Made by a program: the position numbers and the translations under genes | Part shown: positions 1-7,800 of the stretch, in pieces | Position numbering within the stretch: the first letter of the stretch is position 1 | How the letters are laid out: every line of letters starts with the position of its first letter | Notes under the pieces: generated by a model | What the model was told of the DNA's origin: nothing | The model's database searches: none | The model's input: the letters and a program-made list of their open reading frames with translations, nothing else | From: an uncultured Murdochiella sp. | Lineage (GTDB): Bacteria > Bacillota > Clostridia > Tissierellales > Peptoniphilaceae | Assembly: GCF_902488755.1 (NCBI RefSeq) | Contig: NZ_CABTXF010000023.1 | Span: 1 to 19,399, forward strand | DNA length: 19,399 nucleotides | Direction: 5' to 3'

Positions 1-10
1 ACTCTAAATT
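1..10 (-). rRNA. Probable 5' end of a 16S rRNA gene, running off the left edge
   Basis: Read on the minus strand the window ends in AAATTTAGAGT. Bacterial 16S genes begin with a few A/T-rich bases followed by AGAGTTTGATC, so the last five visible bases fit the first five of that signature. Five bases prove nothing alone, but they lie just downstream of two strong tandem promoters and an AT-rich leader with no reading frame, as in a Bacillota rRNA operon. The mature 5' end is approximate (positions about 8-11). The rest of the gene lies outside the window. Confidence 0.6.
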
Positions 11-88
11 TGTTGTTTGAATTATTTTTACTCAAAGTTATTCACGTATTCACTTTTGAAGGTTCGCGCTCTCCCTTTTTGGGAGTGC
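11..88 (-). other. Putative rRNA operon leader
   Basis: This AT-rich stretch lies between the expected start of the proximal promoter (near 88) and the presumed 16S gene. On the minus strand it holds a small hairpin (71-85), then ACCTTCAAAAGTGAATACG (46-64). That segment resembles the CTTTGAAAACTGAA-type leader element found ahead of Bacillota 16S genes, which includes the boxA antitermination signal. A 7-bp direct repeat, GTGAATA on the minus strand, occurs at 39-45 and 47-53. The boxA assignment is inference from position and loose similarity. Confidence 0.45.
71..85 (-). other. Leader stem-loop
   Basis: CTCCC (71-75) and GGGAG (81-85) form a perfect 5-bp stem with a five-base loop, which could extend by two G-C pairs beyond one mismatch. 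On the minus strand it would form at the very 5' end of a transcript from the proximal promoter. The minus-strand T content after it is too low for an intrinsic terminator, so a leader or processing structure is more likely. Confidence 0.4.
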
Positions 89-94
89 TTGAAT

Positions 95-123
95 AGTCTA
101 TCACGCCATAAAGTGCTTGTCAA
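95..123 (-). promoter_or_regulatory. rRNA-type promoter P2 (proximal)
   Basis: The minus strand has TTGACA (118-123), a 17-base spacer and TAGACT (95-100), with TGA directly before the -10, making it an extended -10. The -35 is a perfect consensus. An A-rich tract (about 124-165) precedes it and could act as an UP element. Transcription would begin near 88, about 80 bases before the presumed 16S gene. Confidence 0.8.
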
Positions 124-190
124 GAAAAGTTGTGCTTTATTTTCGCTTTTTCTTTTTCTTGTCGCTTGTTCTTTTCGGCGCGACTTATGC

Positions 191-219
191 AGTTTACCAC
201 CTCATATTATCTCTGTCAA
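191..219 (-). promoter_or_regulatory. rRNA-type promoter P1 (distal)
   Basis: The minus strand has TTGACA (214-219), a 17-base spacer and TAAACT (191-196), preceded by TGG as an extended -10. Its upstream side (220-246) is nearly all A on the minus strand, as in an UP element. It lies exactly 96 bp upstream of P2 with the same spacer length. Tandem promoters about 90-100 bp apart are typical of Bacillota rRNA operons. Confidence 0.8.
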
Positions 220-370
220 CACTTTTCTCTATTTTTTTATTTTTAGCGACAATGGGCAGACTTTGCCTCGCCGTTGCGCATTTTCTGCGCATTTGCCTCT
301 GTCCTTTTCTTTCCGATTCGTGTCGACTTTCTTTATTACAGATAAAAAACAGAATCGATGCCGTACTTTT
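220..370. other. Non-coding gap between the LCP gene and the rRNA-type promoters
   Basis: No convincing gene is present. The part next to P1 is the A-tract described there. A 6-bp palindromic stem (TGCGCA at 275-280 and 286-291, loop TTTTC) is visible but has no following T-run on the minus strand, so I cannot call it the LCP terminator. Read-through from the LCP operon into the rRNA operon therefore cannot be excluded. The phenylalanine-rich rightward frames across 17-440 look like chance frames in AT-rich DNA. Confidence 0.5.
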
Positions 371-1531
371 TCATCTTAATAGGAACGGTGCGAATAACTC
401 CTGCACCATCGAAAGGGTTTCTTCCTCATCGACAAGATAATAGCTTACGCCATCAATCATATCCCCTTCTCCGGGAAGGGTGTGAAGCTCCATGTTCGAT
501 AAACCGGTGAACAACACGCCGGGTGCTTTGGGGAGCAGCGGCAGCGCCGGAAGATTGGTTTTCGCATTGGTACGCAGGGCGTGAAGCACAAAAGGATAAC
601 GGTAAAAGCGGAGCGGGGATGCCACTTGCTTTGCCGTTTCCCGAACAAAGGCTTGCTGCGCCTTTACGCGGTCTATATCCCCATTCACATATCCTTGGCG
701 ATGACGCAGAAAGCTAAGCGTTTCTTCTCCGTTTAGCACATGGTCGCCCACGCGATGCACTTCGCCGGGAACCGGCGCAGCATCTTCCGGCACGTTATAG
801 CGAACGCCTCCTGCAGCGTCAACCACCGCCTTGACCGTTTGATAGTCCACTTCGAGGTAATAATCCAGATCAATGCCCAGAAAATCACGTATGGTTTGTA
901 TGGTCAATTCTATTCCCCCATACGCATGGGCATGGTTAATCTTATCCGGCTCTCCATCAATATAGACGCGCGAATCACGCGGTATGGACAACCCGATCAG
1001 ACGCCCTTCTCCAAAAGCAAAGCGCAACAGCAAAAGCGTATCCGTGCGTTGCGGTTCTCCTGCGCCGGTATCATCCACGCCCGCCATAAGCACAAGCAGA
1101 TCGTCGTGAATGGGTGCAAGCGTATTGCCTTCTTCTGCTGAAGGAATCGGCAAATTCTCTTTTTCTTTATCCCAAAGAAAAAGATAGCCCACCAAAAAGA
1201 GGATGGCGACGATGAGCAAGAGGAGAAGCAGACGGAAGAATCGTCCTAAGCAGCTTTTCTTTTTACGCGGTTCTTCCGCCTCTTCCTCAAAATCTTCTAT
1301 ACGCATACGTCGATATGCGTCATTCTTTTGCCTTTGCTGATATCGACTCGCCTGACGGCGCTCTTCCTGCTCAGCGCGCATTGCGCGACGCACGTCGGCA
1401 ACCGTCAATGGCAGCGTGTCCTCTTCCCGTTCCCTTTCCTGATACCTCTGTTCAGGCGAAAAACGGTACTTTCCATCCCGCCCGCGCGGATCGCGTCTGC
1501 GCGAATCGTCTTCATTACGGTATGTATTCAT
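371..1531 (-). CDS. LytR-CpsA-Psr (LCP) family cell-wall glycopolymer ligase
   Basis: LCP enzymes sit in the cytoplasmic membrane and transfer lipid-linked glycopolymers (teichoic acids, capsule) to peptidoglycan on the outer face. The 386-residue protein has a charged cytoplasmic tail (1-98), one membrane helix (about 99-120) and an extracellular LCP domain (about 143-300). LCP motifs are visible: RTDTLLLLR (162-170), SIPRDSRV (182-189) with the conserved arginine, DKINHAHAYGG (196-206), FLRHR (274-278) and GDIDRVKAQQAF (284-295). The start is set by a GGAGGAG ribosome binding site just upstream. Its ATG overlaps the whiA stop as ATGA, so translation is probably coupled. The Arg/Glu/Gln-rich tail is longer than the usual short N-terminal segment. 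The attached polymer cannot be inferred. It is the last gene of the murB cluster. Confidence 0.93.
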   Translation of the reverse strand: MNTYRNEDDSRRRDPRGRDGKYRFSPEQRYQEREREEDTLPLTVADVRRAMRAEQEERRQASRYQQRQKNDAYRRMRIEDFEEEAEEPRKKKSCLGRFFRLLLLLLIVAILFLVGYLFLWDKEKENLPIPSAEEGNTLAPIHDDLLVLMAGVDDTGAGEPQRTDTLLLLRFAFGEGRLIGLSIPRDSRVYIDGEPDKINHAHAYGGIELTIQTIRDFLGIDLDYYLEVDYQTVKAVVDAAGGVRYNVPEDAAPVPGEVHRVGDHVLNGEETLSFLRHRQGYVNGDIDRVKAQQAFVRETAKQVASPLRFYRYPFVLHALRTNAKTNLPALPLLPKAPGVLFTGLSNMELHTLPGEGDMIDGVSYYLVDEEETLSMVQELFAPFLLR

Positions 1532-2463
1532 TTCTCCTCCAACATAGATGCTTCTTCAAGCAAGCGACGCATACGGTGCATGACACCGGACTTGCTCAAG
1601 GGCGGATTGAATTGCTCGCCAAGTTGCCTAAGATTTGCCATAGGATGCTCTAAGCGCGCCTGTGCCACAGCGCGAAGGGATTCCGAAAGACTGTCTAACC
1701 CTCGTTTTTCATCAATGCAGTGAATCGCACGAATCTGTTCTAACGCTGCTTGGTACTGTTTGTCCAGATTGGCTGCTTCTGCATTGGATTTGCGGTTTAT
1801 CGCATTTTTCACTTCTTTTTTAATTTTGACATTTTCCAACGCCAGCATGGCCGCGGAAGCCCCTAAAGCAATCATCATGTCGGAAATCGCCTCAGAGTCT
1901 TTGAAGTAGTATACCGTAAGCGTTCCGCGCGTCGTCTGCTTCACAGGAAGAGAGAGCGTCTGAAAAACGTGCGCTAAAATCTCGCCGTCCCATTCGTTTT
2001 TGGTTACCACTTCCAAATGATACGATTTCTCCGGGTCTACCACGGAACCCGCTGCTAAAAAGGCACCACGTAAATACGCCCGAGCATTCGCCTCTACGCC
2101 AAGACGACCAAAAATCGCTTCTCGACTTTGTGTTGCATGGCCAAAAAGATCAACTCCACTCTGTGCAAAGAGCTCTTCGGTTGCCTTCTCCGGAAGATCC
2201 ATATAATAAACCGGTCTTTTTTGGAGACGATCATCCTGCTGCGCACAAATCTCACCTTCTACTTGCAACAAAAAACGCGACAGCGTGGCTACACAGCCAA
2301 TCACCTCGGGATGCTCCGAAAAAAAACGAAGATGATGTCCGTCGCGATTGATAACCATTGCCGCATTCAAACGCGCCATGGCAGAGAGTTCAAGAAGTGC
2401 CTCAATTTTAGAATGCACCGGCAAATGGGCGCATTCACTTTTGGTGTCGTAAGAGAAACTCAT
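1528..2463 (-). CDS. whiA: DNA-binding protein WhiA
   Basis: WhiA is a conserved Gram-positive DNA-binding protein: a sporulation regulator in Streptomyces and linked to division and chromosome segregation in Bacillus. The 311-residue protein fits the family: an N-terminal domain related to LAGLIDADG homing endonucleases (the region around GAFLAAGSVVDPEKSYHLEV), then a C-terminal helix-turn-helix with NLRQLGEQFNPPLSKSGVMH near the end. I chose the ATG at 2463 (MSFSYDTKSE). A GGAG site lies 9 bases upstream, and the start sits 2 bases after the Nudix stop. The in-frame extension to 2601 would overlap most of the last third of the Nudix gene and lacks family resemblance. The whiA stop overlaps the LCP start. 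Adjacency to rapZ is conserved in Bacillota. Confidence 0.95.
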   Translation of the reverse strand: MSFSYDTKSECAHLPVHSKIEALLELSAMARLNAAMVINRDGHHLRFFSEHPEVIGCVATLSRFLLQVEGEICAQQDDRLQKRPVYYMDLPEKATEELFAQSGVDLFGHATQSREAIFGRLGVEANARAYLRGAFLAAGSVVDPEKSYHLEVVTKNEWDGEILAHVFQTLSLPVKQTTRGTLTVYYFKDSEAISDMMIALGASAAMLALENVKIKKEVKNAINRKSNAEAANLDKQYQAALEQIRAIHCIDEKRGLDSLSESLRAVAQARLEHPMANLRQLGEQFNPPLSKSGVMHRMRRLLEEASMLEEK

Positions 2464-2465
2464 GA

Positions 2466-2900
2466 TTATGACTCCACAGGAGGCGGTGTTTTCTTTTTTG
2501 CCGACGATGTGCCAGTAAACGCCTGACGCACCATACTGCGTTCCGAGTCGTGTCGCAGCAATTTCACCGCTTTTCGCCAAGGCATAAATGCCGAATCGCA
2601 AAACCCCTCTTCACGTTGAGGCTTCATCGAGCCTCCTTCTGCCGTCATCGTGTAATAATGAACCGTTTTATGCACTTCTACGCCATTCGGTTTGGCGTAA
2701 TTGTAACGCACGAAACCGATGTACTCCCCTACGCGACAAGTAAGGCCGCTCTCTTCGCTGACTTCGCGCAGAGCCGTTTGCTCCAGCGTTTCGCCGGCTT
2801 CGATGCGCCCTTTCGGCAGCACCCAGTCTCCGCGGAACTTGCGTAGAACCAGTACGTCTTTTCCTCTGATGATAACGCCGCCGGCGCTCGTTTCTTTCAT
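2466..2900 (-). CDS. Nudix hydrolase
   Basis: The 144-residue protein carries a full Nudix box, GRIEAGETLEQTALREVSEE followed by SGL, matching GX5EX7REUXEEXGU. These residues bind divalent metal for hydrolysis of a nucleoside diphosphate linked to another moiety. The substrate cannot be read from sequence. I start it at 2900 (MKETSAGGVIIRG): the family core begins there, an AAAGGGGG site lies upstream, and the ATG overlaps the rapZ stop as ATGA. An alternative in-frame start at 2933 would add 11 residues inside rapZ. In Bacillus subtilis a Nudix gene (yvcI) precedes yvcJ (rapZ); here it follows rapZ, in the place usually held by yvcK. Confidence 0.92.
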   Translation of the reverse strand: MKETSAGGVIIRGKDVLVLRKFRGDWVLPKGRIEAGETLEQTALREVSEESGLTCRVGEYIGFVRYNYAKPNGVEVHKTVHYYTMTAEGGSMKPQREEGFCDSAFMPWRKAVKLLRHDSERSMVRQAFTGTSSAKKKTPPPVES

Positions 2901-3787
2901 CGCAGACCCCCTTTCTGTGCAGAGTCTTTCCAATAACGACGATCACGGTGTGAGACATTAACCCCCTGATACCGCTCGCTCAGTTTAGCCCCCAGCATCT
3001 CCGCCATCACGACGGAACGATGGCGTCCTCCCGTGCAGCCCAGTGCAACGGTCAACGTCCGTTTTCCTTCGCGTATGTAAAGCGGAATTAAAAACGACAA
3101 TAAGTCCATCGTTTTGGTCAGAAACTGTTCCGTTTCCGGAAATTGCAATACATAATCCTTTAACGGCGCATCCAACCCCGTCAGCTTGCGCAGCGTCGAA
3201 ATATAGAAAGGATTATTGACGAAACGCACGTCAAACACTAAGTCCGCATCTAACACAATGCCATGCTTGTAGCCAAAGGACATCACAGAAATCCGCAGCG
3301 CCGGTTTTTCGCCTTCGGACAAAAACAGATGATCAATTTGTTCTTTCAACTCTCCCAGCGTTTTATCGGTGGTGTCCACGACAACATCCGAAGATTGACG
3401 CAAATGCGCCAGAAAGCTCTTTTCACGTTGAATGCCGTCAAAGATGTTGCCGGCCTTATCCATAGGATGCGGTCTTCGCAATTCTTTATAGCGGCGTACC
3501 AAGGTCTCGTCGGAAGCCGTCAAAAAAAGCGTTGTCACTTCCATGTCATTTTCTTTTTTTAATGCCTCGACGGTGGATTGTAAATCTTCAAAGAAAGCGC
3601 CTCCGCGAATATCCACGCCCAAAGCGATCTGATTCATCGGCTTCGAAGCGCTTCTGGTTAAGTCCAGAAAATTAGTAATCAGCTGTGGAGGAATATTATC
3701 CATGCAATAGTAACCCATGTCTTCAAAAAGACGCAGGGCGGAACTTTTCCCCGCACCGCTCATACCGGTGACAATAACCATTTTCAT
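2897..3787 (-). CDS. rapZ: RapZ/YvcJ family nucleotide-binding protein
   Basis: This 296-residue protein has an N-terminal P-loop, GMSGAGKS (8-15), followed by ALRLFEDMGYYCMDNIPP, diagnostic of the family. The C-terminal domain has GCTGGRHRSVVMAE, the other family signature. In E. coli RapZ is an RNase E adaptor controlling glmZ small RNA and thus glucosamine-6-phosphate synthesis. The Bacillota homologue YvcJ binds and hydrolyses nucleotides, and its partner RNA is not established here. The start at 3787 has a strong AAAGGAGGTG site 7 bases upstream. The stop overlaps the Nudix start. An 85-nt gap separates it from murB; I see no promoter or terminator in that gap, so co-transcription is likely. 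Confidence 0.95.
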   Translation of the reverse strand: MKMVIVTGMSGAGKSSALRLFEDMGYYCMDNIPPQLITNFLDLTRSASKPMNQIALGVDIRGGAFFEDLQSTVEALKKENDMEVTTLFLTASDETLVRRYKELRRPHPMDKAGNIFDGIQREKSFLAHLRQSSDVVVDTTDKTLGELKEQIDHLFLSEGEKPALRISVMSFGYKHGIVLDADLVFDVRFVNNPFYISTLRKLTGLDAPLKDYVLQFPETEQFLTKTMDLLSFLIPLYIREGKRTLTVALGCTGGRHRSVVMAEMLGAKLSERYQGVNVSHRDRRYWKDSAQKGGLR

Positions 3788-3872
3788 GCGGACACCTCCT
3801 TTCGATGATGGTCTTTTCTATTTCCGGCATACGCAAGACGATTCACCGCCTTGCCTGCACGCGCTACTCTGC

Positions 3873-4784
3873 CTATTCTTTTCCCATAATGCGCACTTCC
3901 GGTTCCAAATCGACCCCGGAGTGCTTTTTTACCGTATCCTGCACGTAAGCCATCAGATCCAACACATCACGTGCCGTCGCTTCGCCGTTGTTGATAAGAA
4001 AGCCACAATGTTTATCGGAAACTTTCGCCCCGCGAAGGGTGTAGCCGCGAAGCCCCGCCTGTTCAATTAATGCGCCGGCGAAATGCCCCTGCGGACGCTT
4101 AAAGGTGGATCCTGCAGAATACTTGTCCAAAGGCTGTTTTGTTCGTCTTCGCACGGCAAACTCTTCGGCTTTTTCACGAATTTCCTCCGGATTTCCCGGT
4201 TTGAGGGCAAAGGTAACCTCCGTAACCACCATGCTTTCGCGCATCATGCGCGAGGTGCGATAGCCCAACTCCATTTCCTCGCGTGACAATGTGCATAACG
4301 TATTATCATCGGCTATCGCATGTAGAGAACAAAGAACATCCTTCATTTCCTGTTCATAGGCACCTGCATTCATTATCACGCCACCGCCCACGGTTCCCGG
4401 AATACCGGCAAGGGCTTCCATGCCGGTAAGACCGGCTCGAAAACTGGCTTGTGCTACTTTCGCCACTGCCGCACCCGCTTGTGCGGTAATGAAATTGCCA
4501 TCCACCGTAACATCCGAAAACGCCGGTCCCATCTTGACCACTACACCATCCAGACCGCCATCACGAACCAGTAAATTCGATCCATTTCCGATAACGAAAA
4601 ACGGGATGGCATTGCTGCGCAAATAACGAATGGTACGCAGTGCTTCCTTTTCTGAAGTCACTTCTATCAACAGATCACACGGACCGCCCAAATGAAAAGT
4701 CGTTAGCGAAGATAGGCACACATTTTCTGTGACAATGCCATACGCTCCTGAGCGCAACTCCGCACGCTGATTCTCCTTTATCAT
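3873..4784 (-). CDS. murB: UDP-N-acetylenolpyruvoylglucosamine reductase
   Basis: MurB is the cytoplasmic FAD enzyme that reduces UDP-GlcNAc-enolpyruvate to UDP-MurNAc with NADPH, the second committed step of peptidoglycan synthesis. The 303-residue protein shows FAD-binding segments VIGNGSNLLV (64-73) and GIPGTVGGGVIMNAGAYEQE (127-146). It also shows the substrate arginine in GYRTS (R176), the proton-donor serine in SAGSTFKRP (S226), and a C-terminal LEPEVRIMG (293-301). The short form with SAGS-FKRP fits type II MurB, common in Gram-positives. A GGGGAGG site lies 7 bases before the ATG. It opens the murB-rapZ-Nudix-whiA-LCP cluster, just 42 bases after the nifJ terminator, so its promoter must lie in or near that short gap. 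TATAAG (minus strand, about 4803-4808) is a weak -10 candidate. Confidence 0.96.
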   Translation of the reverse strand: MIKENQRAELRSGAYGIVTENVCLSSLTTFHLGGPCDLLIEVTSEKEALRTIRYLRSNAIPFFVIGNGSNLLVRDGGLDGVVVKMGPAFSDVTVDGNFITAQAGAAVAKVAQASFRAGLTGMEALAGIPGTVGGGVIMNAGAYEQEMKDVLCSLHAIADDNTLCTLSREEMELGYRTSRMMRESMVVTEVTFALKPGNPEEIREKAEEFAVRRRTKQPLDKYSAGSTFKRPQGHFAGALIEQAGLRGYTLRGAKVSDKHCGFLINNGEATARDVLDLMAYVQDTVKKHSGVDLEPEVRIMGKE

Positions 4785-4826
4785 TCCTCCGCCTCCCCAG
4801 ACTTATATGTCATAAGATTACCCTAA

Positions 4827-4865
4827 AAAGGACACCCAACACAAGATTTGTGTTGGGTGTCCTTT
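4827..4865 (-). terminator. Intrinsic terminator of nifJ
   Basis: This is a perfect 18-bp inverted repeat (4827-4844 and 4848-4865) with a three-base loop. On the minus strand it is followed by a run of T (complement of A 4825-4829). It lies 26 bases past the nifJ stop. The rightward side lacks a T-run, so it acts mainly on nifJ. It separates nifJ transcription from the murB cluster. Confidence 0.92.
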
Positions 4866-4891
4866 CCATAAACGATGCGTTTGAATCCGTT

Positions 4892-7800
4892 TTAGTATTC
4901 AATCGCCGCCAGGCGTTTGTAATTCTCATAGCGTTCCTTCGCCGCCTTTTCCGCTGCAGCATATAGCTCGCTTGCCGCTTTGGGGAAATTGCGTTTGAGG
5001 GAAGAGTAACGTACCTCGCCCATCAGGAATTCCTGGAAATCCGCCGTCGGCTCTTTCGAGTCAAGCTGGAACGGATTTTTGCCTTCCTCCGCCAGCAGCG
5101 GATTGTAGCGCCACAGGTGCCAGTAACCGGCTTCGACAGCCTGCTTCTCGCGTTCTTGGCTCTTGCCCATACCGATGCGGATTCCATGGTTGATGCACGG
5201 TGCATAGGCAATGATGAGGGACGGGCCGTTATACGCTTCGGCTTCACGCAATGCCTTGATGGTCTGGTTCTGGTTTGCGCCCATAGCAATCTGAGCAACG
5301 TAGACGTAACCGTATGTGGACTGCATGAGTCCGAGATCCTTCGACTTAATGCGCTTTCCGGATGCGGCAAATTGCGCAATCGCCGCAAGCGGAGTCGCCT
5401 TCGAGGATTGACCGCCGGTGTTGGAATAGACTTCGGTGTTCATGACGAGGATGTTGACGTCCTTGCCCGATGCCAGAACGTGATCCAATCCGCCGTATCC
5501 GATATCGAATGCCCATCCGTCGCCGCCGAAAATCCACTGCGACTTCTTGGTCATGTAGTCTTTCAGGTCGATAATTTCGTCCAAAAGTTTTTGCCCTTCG
5601 GCGTTATTGACACCTTTCTTGGCGGCTTCCAAAATATCCGCTGTCGCTGCTTTAGAAGCACGATAGTCGCTCTTGCCTTCCATCCAAGCAGTAAAGAGTT
5701 CGTTCAGCGGCGTATCGATTTGCAATTCGAGGAATTGCTTCATCTTCGTCTCTGCCAAGTCGCGGTTGGATTCCGTGGCAAGCAACATGCCGTAACCATA
5801 TTCAGCCGCATCCTCAAAGAGCGAGTTGCCCCAAGCCGGACCGCAGCCGTTGGCATCCACTGTATACGGTGTGGATGGTGCCGAAGCGCCCCAGATGGAC
5901 GAGCAGCCGGTCGCATTGGCAATCAACATTCGATCCCCAAAGAGCTGGGTCAGCAAACGCGCATACGGCGTTTCGCCACAGCCCGCGCACGCGCCGGAGA
6001 ATTCCAGCAACGGCTGTTTGAACTGTGAACCCTTAATCGTGGAATCCGGCATGACTTCCTTGTAGCCGACTTTCTCATGCGCATATTCCCAGAGTCCCTT
6101 CTGCGCCTCATACTGCTCTTCAAACGGCTTCATAACGAGCGCCTTCGTCTTCGCCGGGCAAACATCCGCGCAGTTACCGCAACCCGTGCAGTCCAGTTGC
6201 GAAACCTGAATACGGAAATTCAATCCTTCCATATCTTTGCCGATGGCTTTCTTGGAAACAAAACCTTCCGGCGCGTTCTTCTGCTCTTCTTCATTTAACA
6301 GGAACGGACGAATGACCGCGTGCGGGCAAACATAGGAACACTGATTGCACTGAATGCAGTTATCAATCTGCCATTCCGGAACATAGAGTGCAATGCCGCG
6401 CTTCTCATATTCGGAAGTGCCGGCATCCCAATGACCGTCTTCACGTCCGACAAAAGCGGAAACCGGAAGATCGTCACCTTCGTTGCGCAGCATGGGACGA
6501 ACCACTTTCTTAAAGAATTCCGGCGTACCCGAAAGATCCACCGTCTCGTCCTCAGCCGTCGCCCATGCCGAAGGAATATCTACCCTTTCAAGCGCTTCGA
6601 TTCCTGCGTCAACTGCTTTATTGTTCATGTTTACCACGTCATCGCCCTTGTGCCCATAGGCTTTGACGATGGAATCCTTCAAATGCGCAACCGCTTCTTC
6701 GATGGGCAATACGCCGGAAAGTTTGAAGAAGGCAGACTGGATAATCATATTCGTGCGGTTGCCCAGACCAATATCCTGCGCCAGTTTTGACGCATTGATA
6801 ATGTAGAACTGAATATTGTTCTCTGCCAAATACCGCTTCATCTGTCCCGGCAGATGATCCTCTAATTCTTCCTTCGCCCAAGTGCAGTTGAGCAGGAATA
6901 CGCCGCCTTGTTTGAGACCGCGGAGAAGATCATATTGATGGACATACGCCTGTTTTGAGCAGGAGACAAAATCCGCTTCATCCAGCAGATACGTCGAACG
7001 AATCTTGTTTTTCCCGAAACGCAGATGCGAGATCGTCAAACCGCCGGATTTCTTAGAATCGTAGAAGAAATACCCTTGTGCATTCTGATCGGTATTATCG
7101 CCGATGATTTTAATGGCTTGTTTGTTAGCACCGACCGTACCGTCGGAGCCGAAGCCCCAGAATTTGCAGCGCGTGGTGCCCTCTTCGCGAATGCGTAACA
7201 CTTCGGACTGATCAAGGGAAAGATTGGTGACATCGTCTTCGATGGAAATCGTGAAATGATTCTTCGGCTCGTCTTTTTCGAGGTTACGGAATACGGCAAG
7301 AAGATGCGTCGGAATGGTATCCTTGGAGCCCATTCCGTAGCGTCCGCCGACAACGACCGGATGAATATCCGCATCGTATAATGCGGCGCAGACATCCATG
7401 TAGAGCGGTTCGCCCAAAGCACCTTTTTCTTTTGTGCGGTCAAGCACCGCAATCTTCTTCACATTCTTCGGCAGGGCTTCAAGGAAATGCTTACGGCTGA
7501 ACGGACGATAGAGACGGACTTTGATCATGCCGAGCTTATTGCCTTTCTCTGCCTCGGCATCAATGACCTCTTCCATCGCCTCACAGGCGGATCCCATCAA
7601 TACAACGACGTTTTCCGCTTCCGGGTCGCCATAGTAATCAAACAGATGATAGGAACGACCGGTCTTTTCAGAGACCTTTGCCATATTCTTTTCGACAATG
7701 GGAATGATGTCTTCGTAGAATCGATTAGATGCTTCCAGATTCTGGAAGAAGATGTCCGGCGACTGCGATGTTCCCATCGTTTTGGGACGGTTCGGATTCA

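Noticed and set aside
275..291. Hairpin TGCGCA-TTTTC-TGCGCA as the LCP operon terminator
   Set aside because: The stem is only 6 bp and no T-run follows on the minus strand; it is noted only as a structure.
17..440. Two rightward frames of 107-120 residues rich in Phe and Leu, one resembling a membrane protein
   Set aside because: They run through the tandem promoters and into the antisense of the LCP gene, have no convincing ribosome binding site, and their hydrophobicity comes from T-rich DNA.
2464..2601. N-terminal extension of whiA by 46 residues
   Set aside because: It would overlap the Nudix gene by 136 bases, lacks a good ribosome site and is not part of the WhiA family; the ATG at 2463 with GGAG is better.
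5117..6028. 303-residue rightward frame opposite nifJ
   Set aside because: It lies wholly antisense to the conserved TPP domain of PFOR, has no recognisable family and no ribosome binding site; it is a codon-bias shadow.
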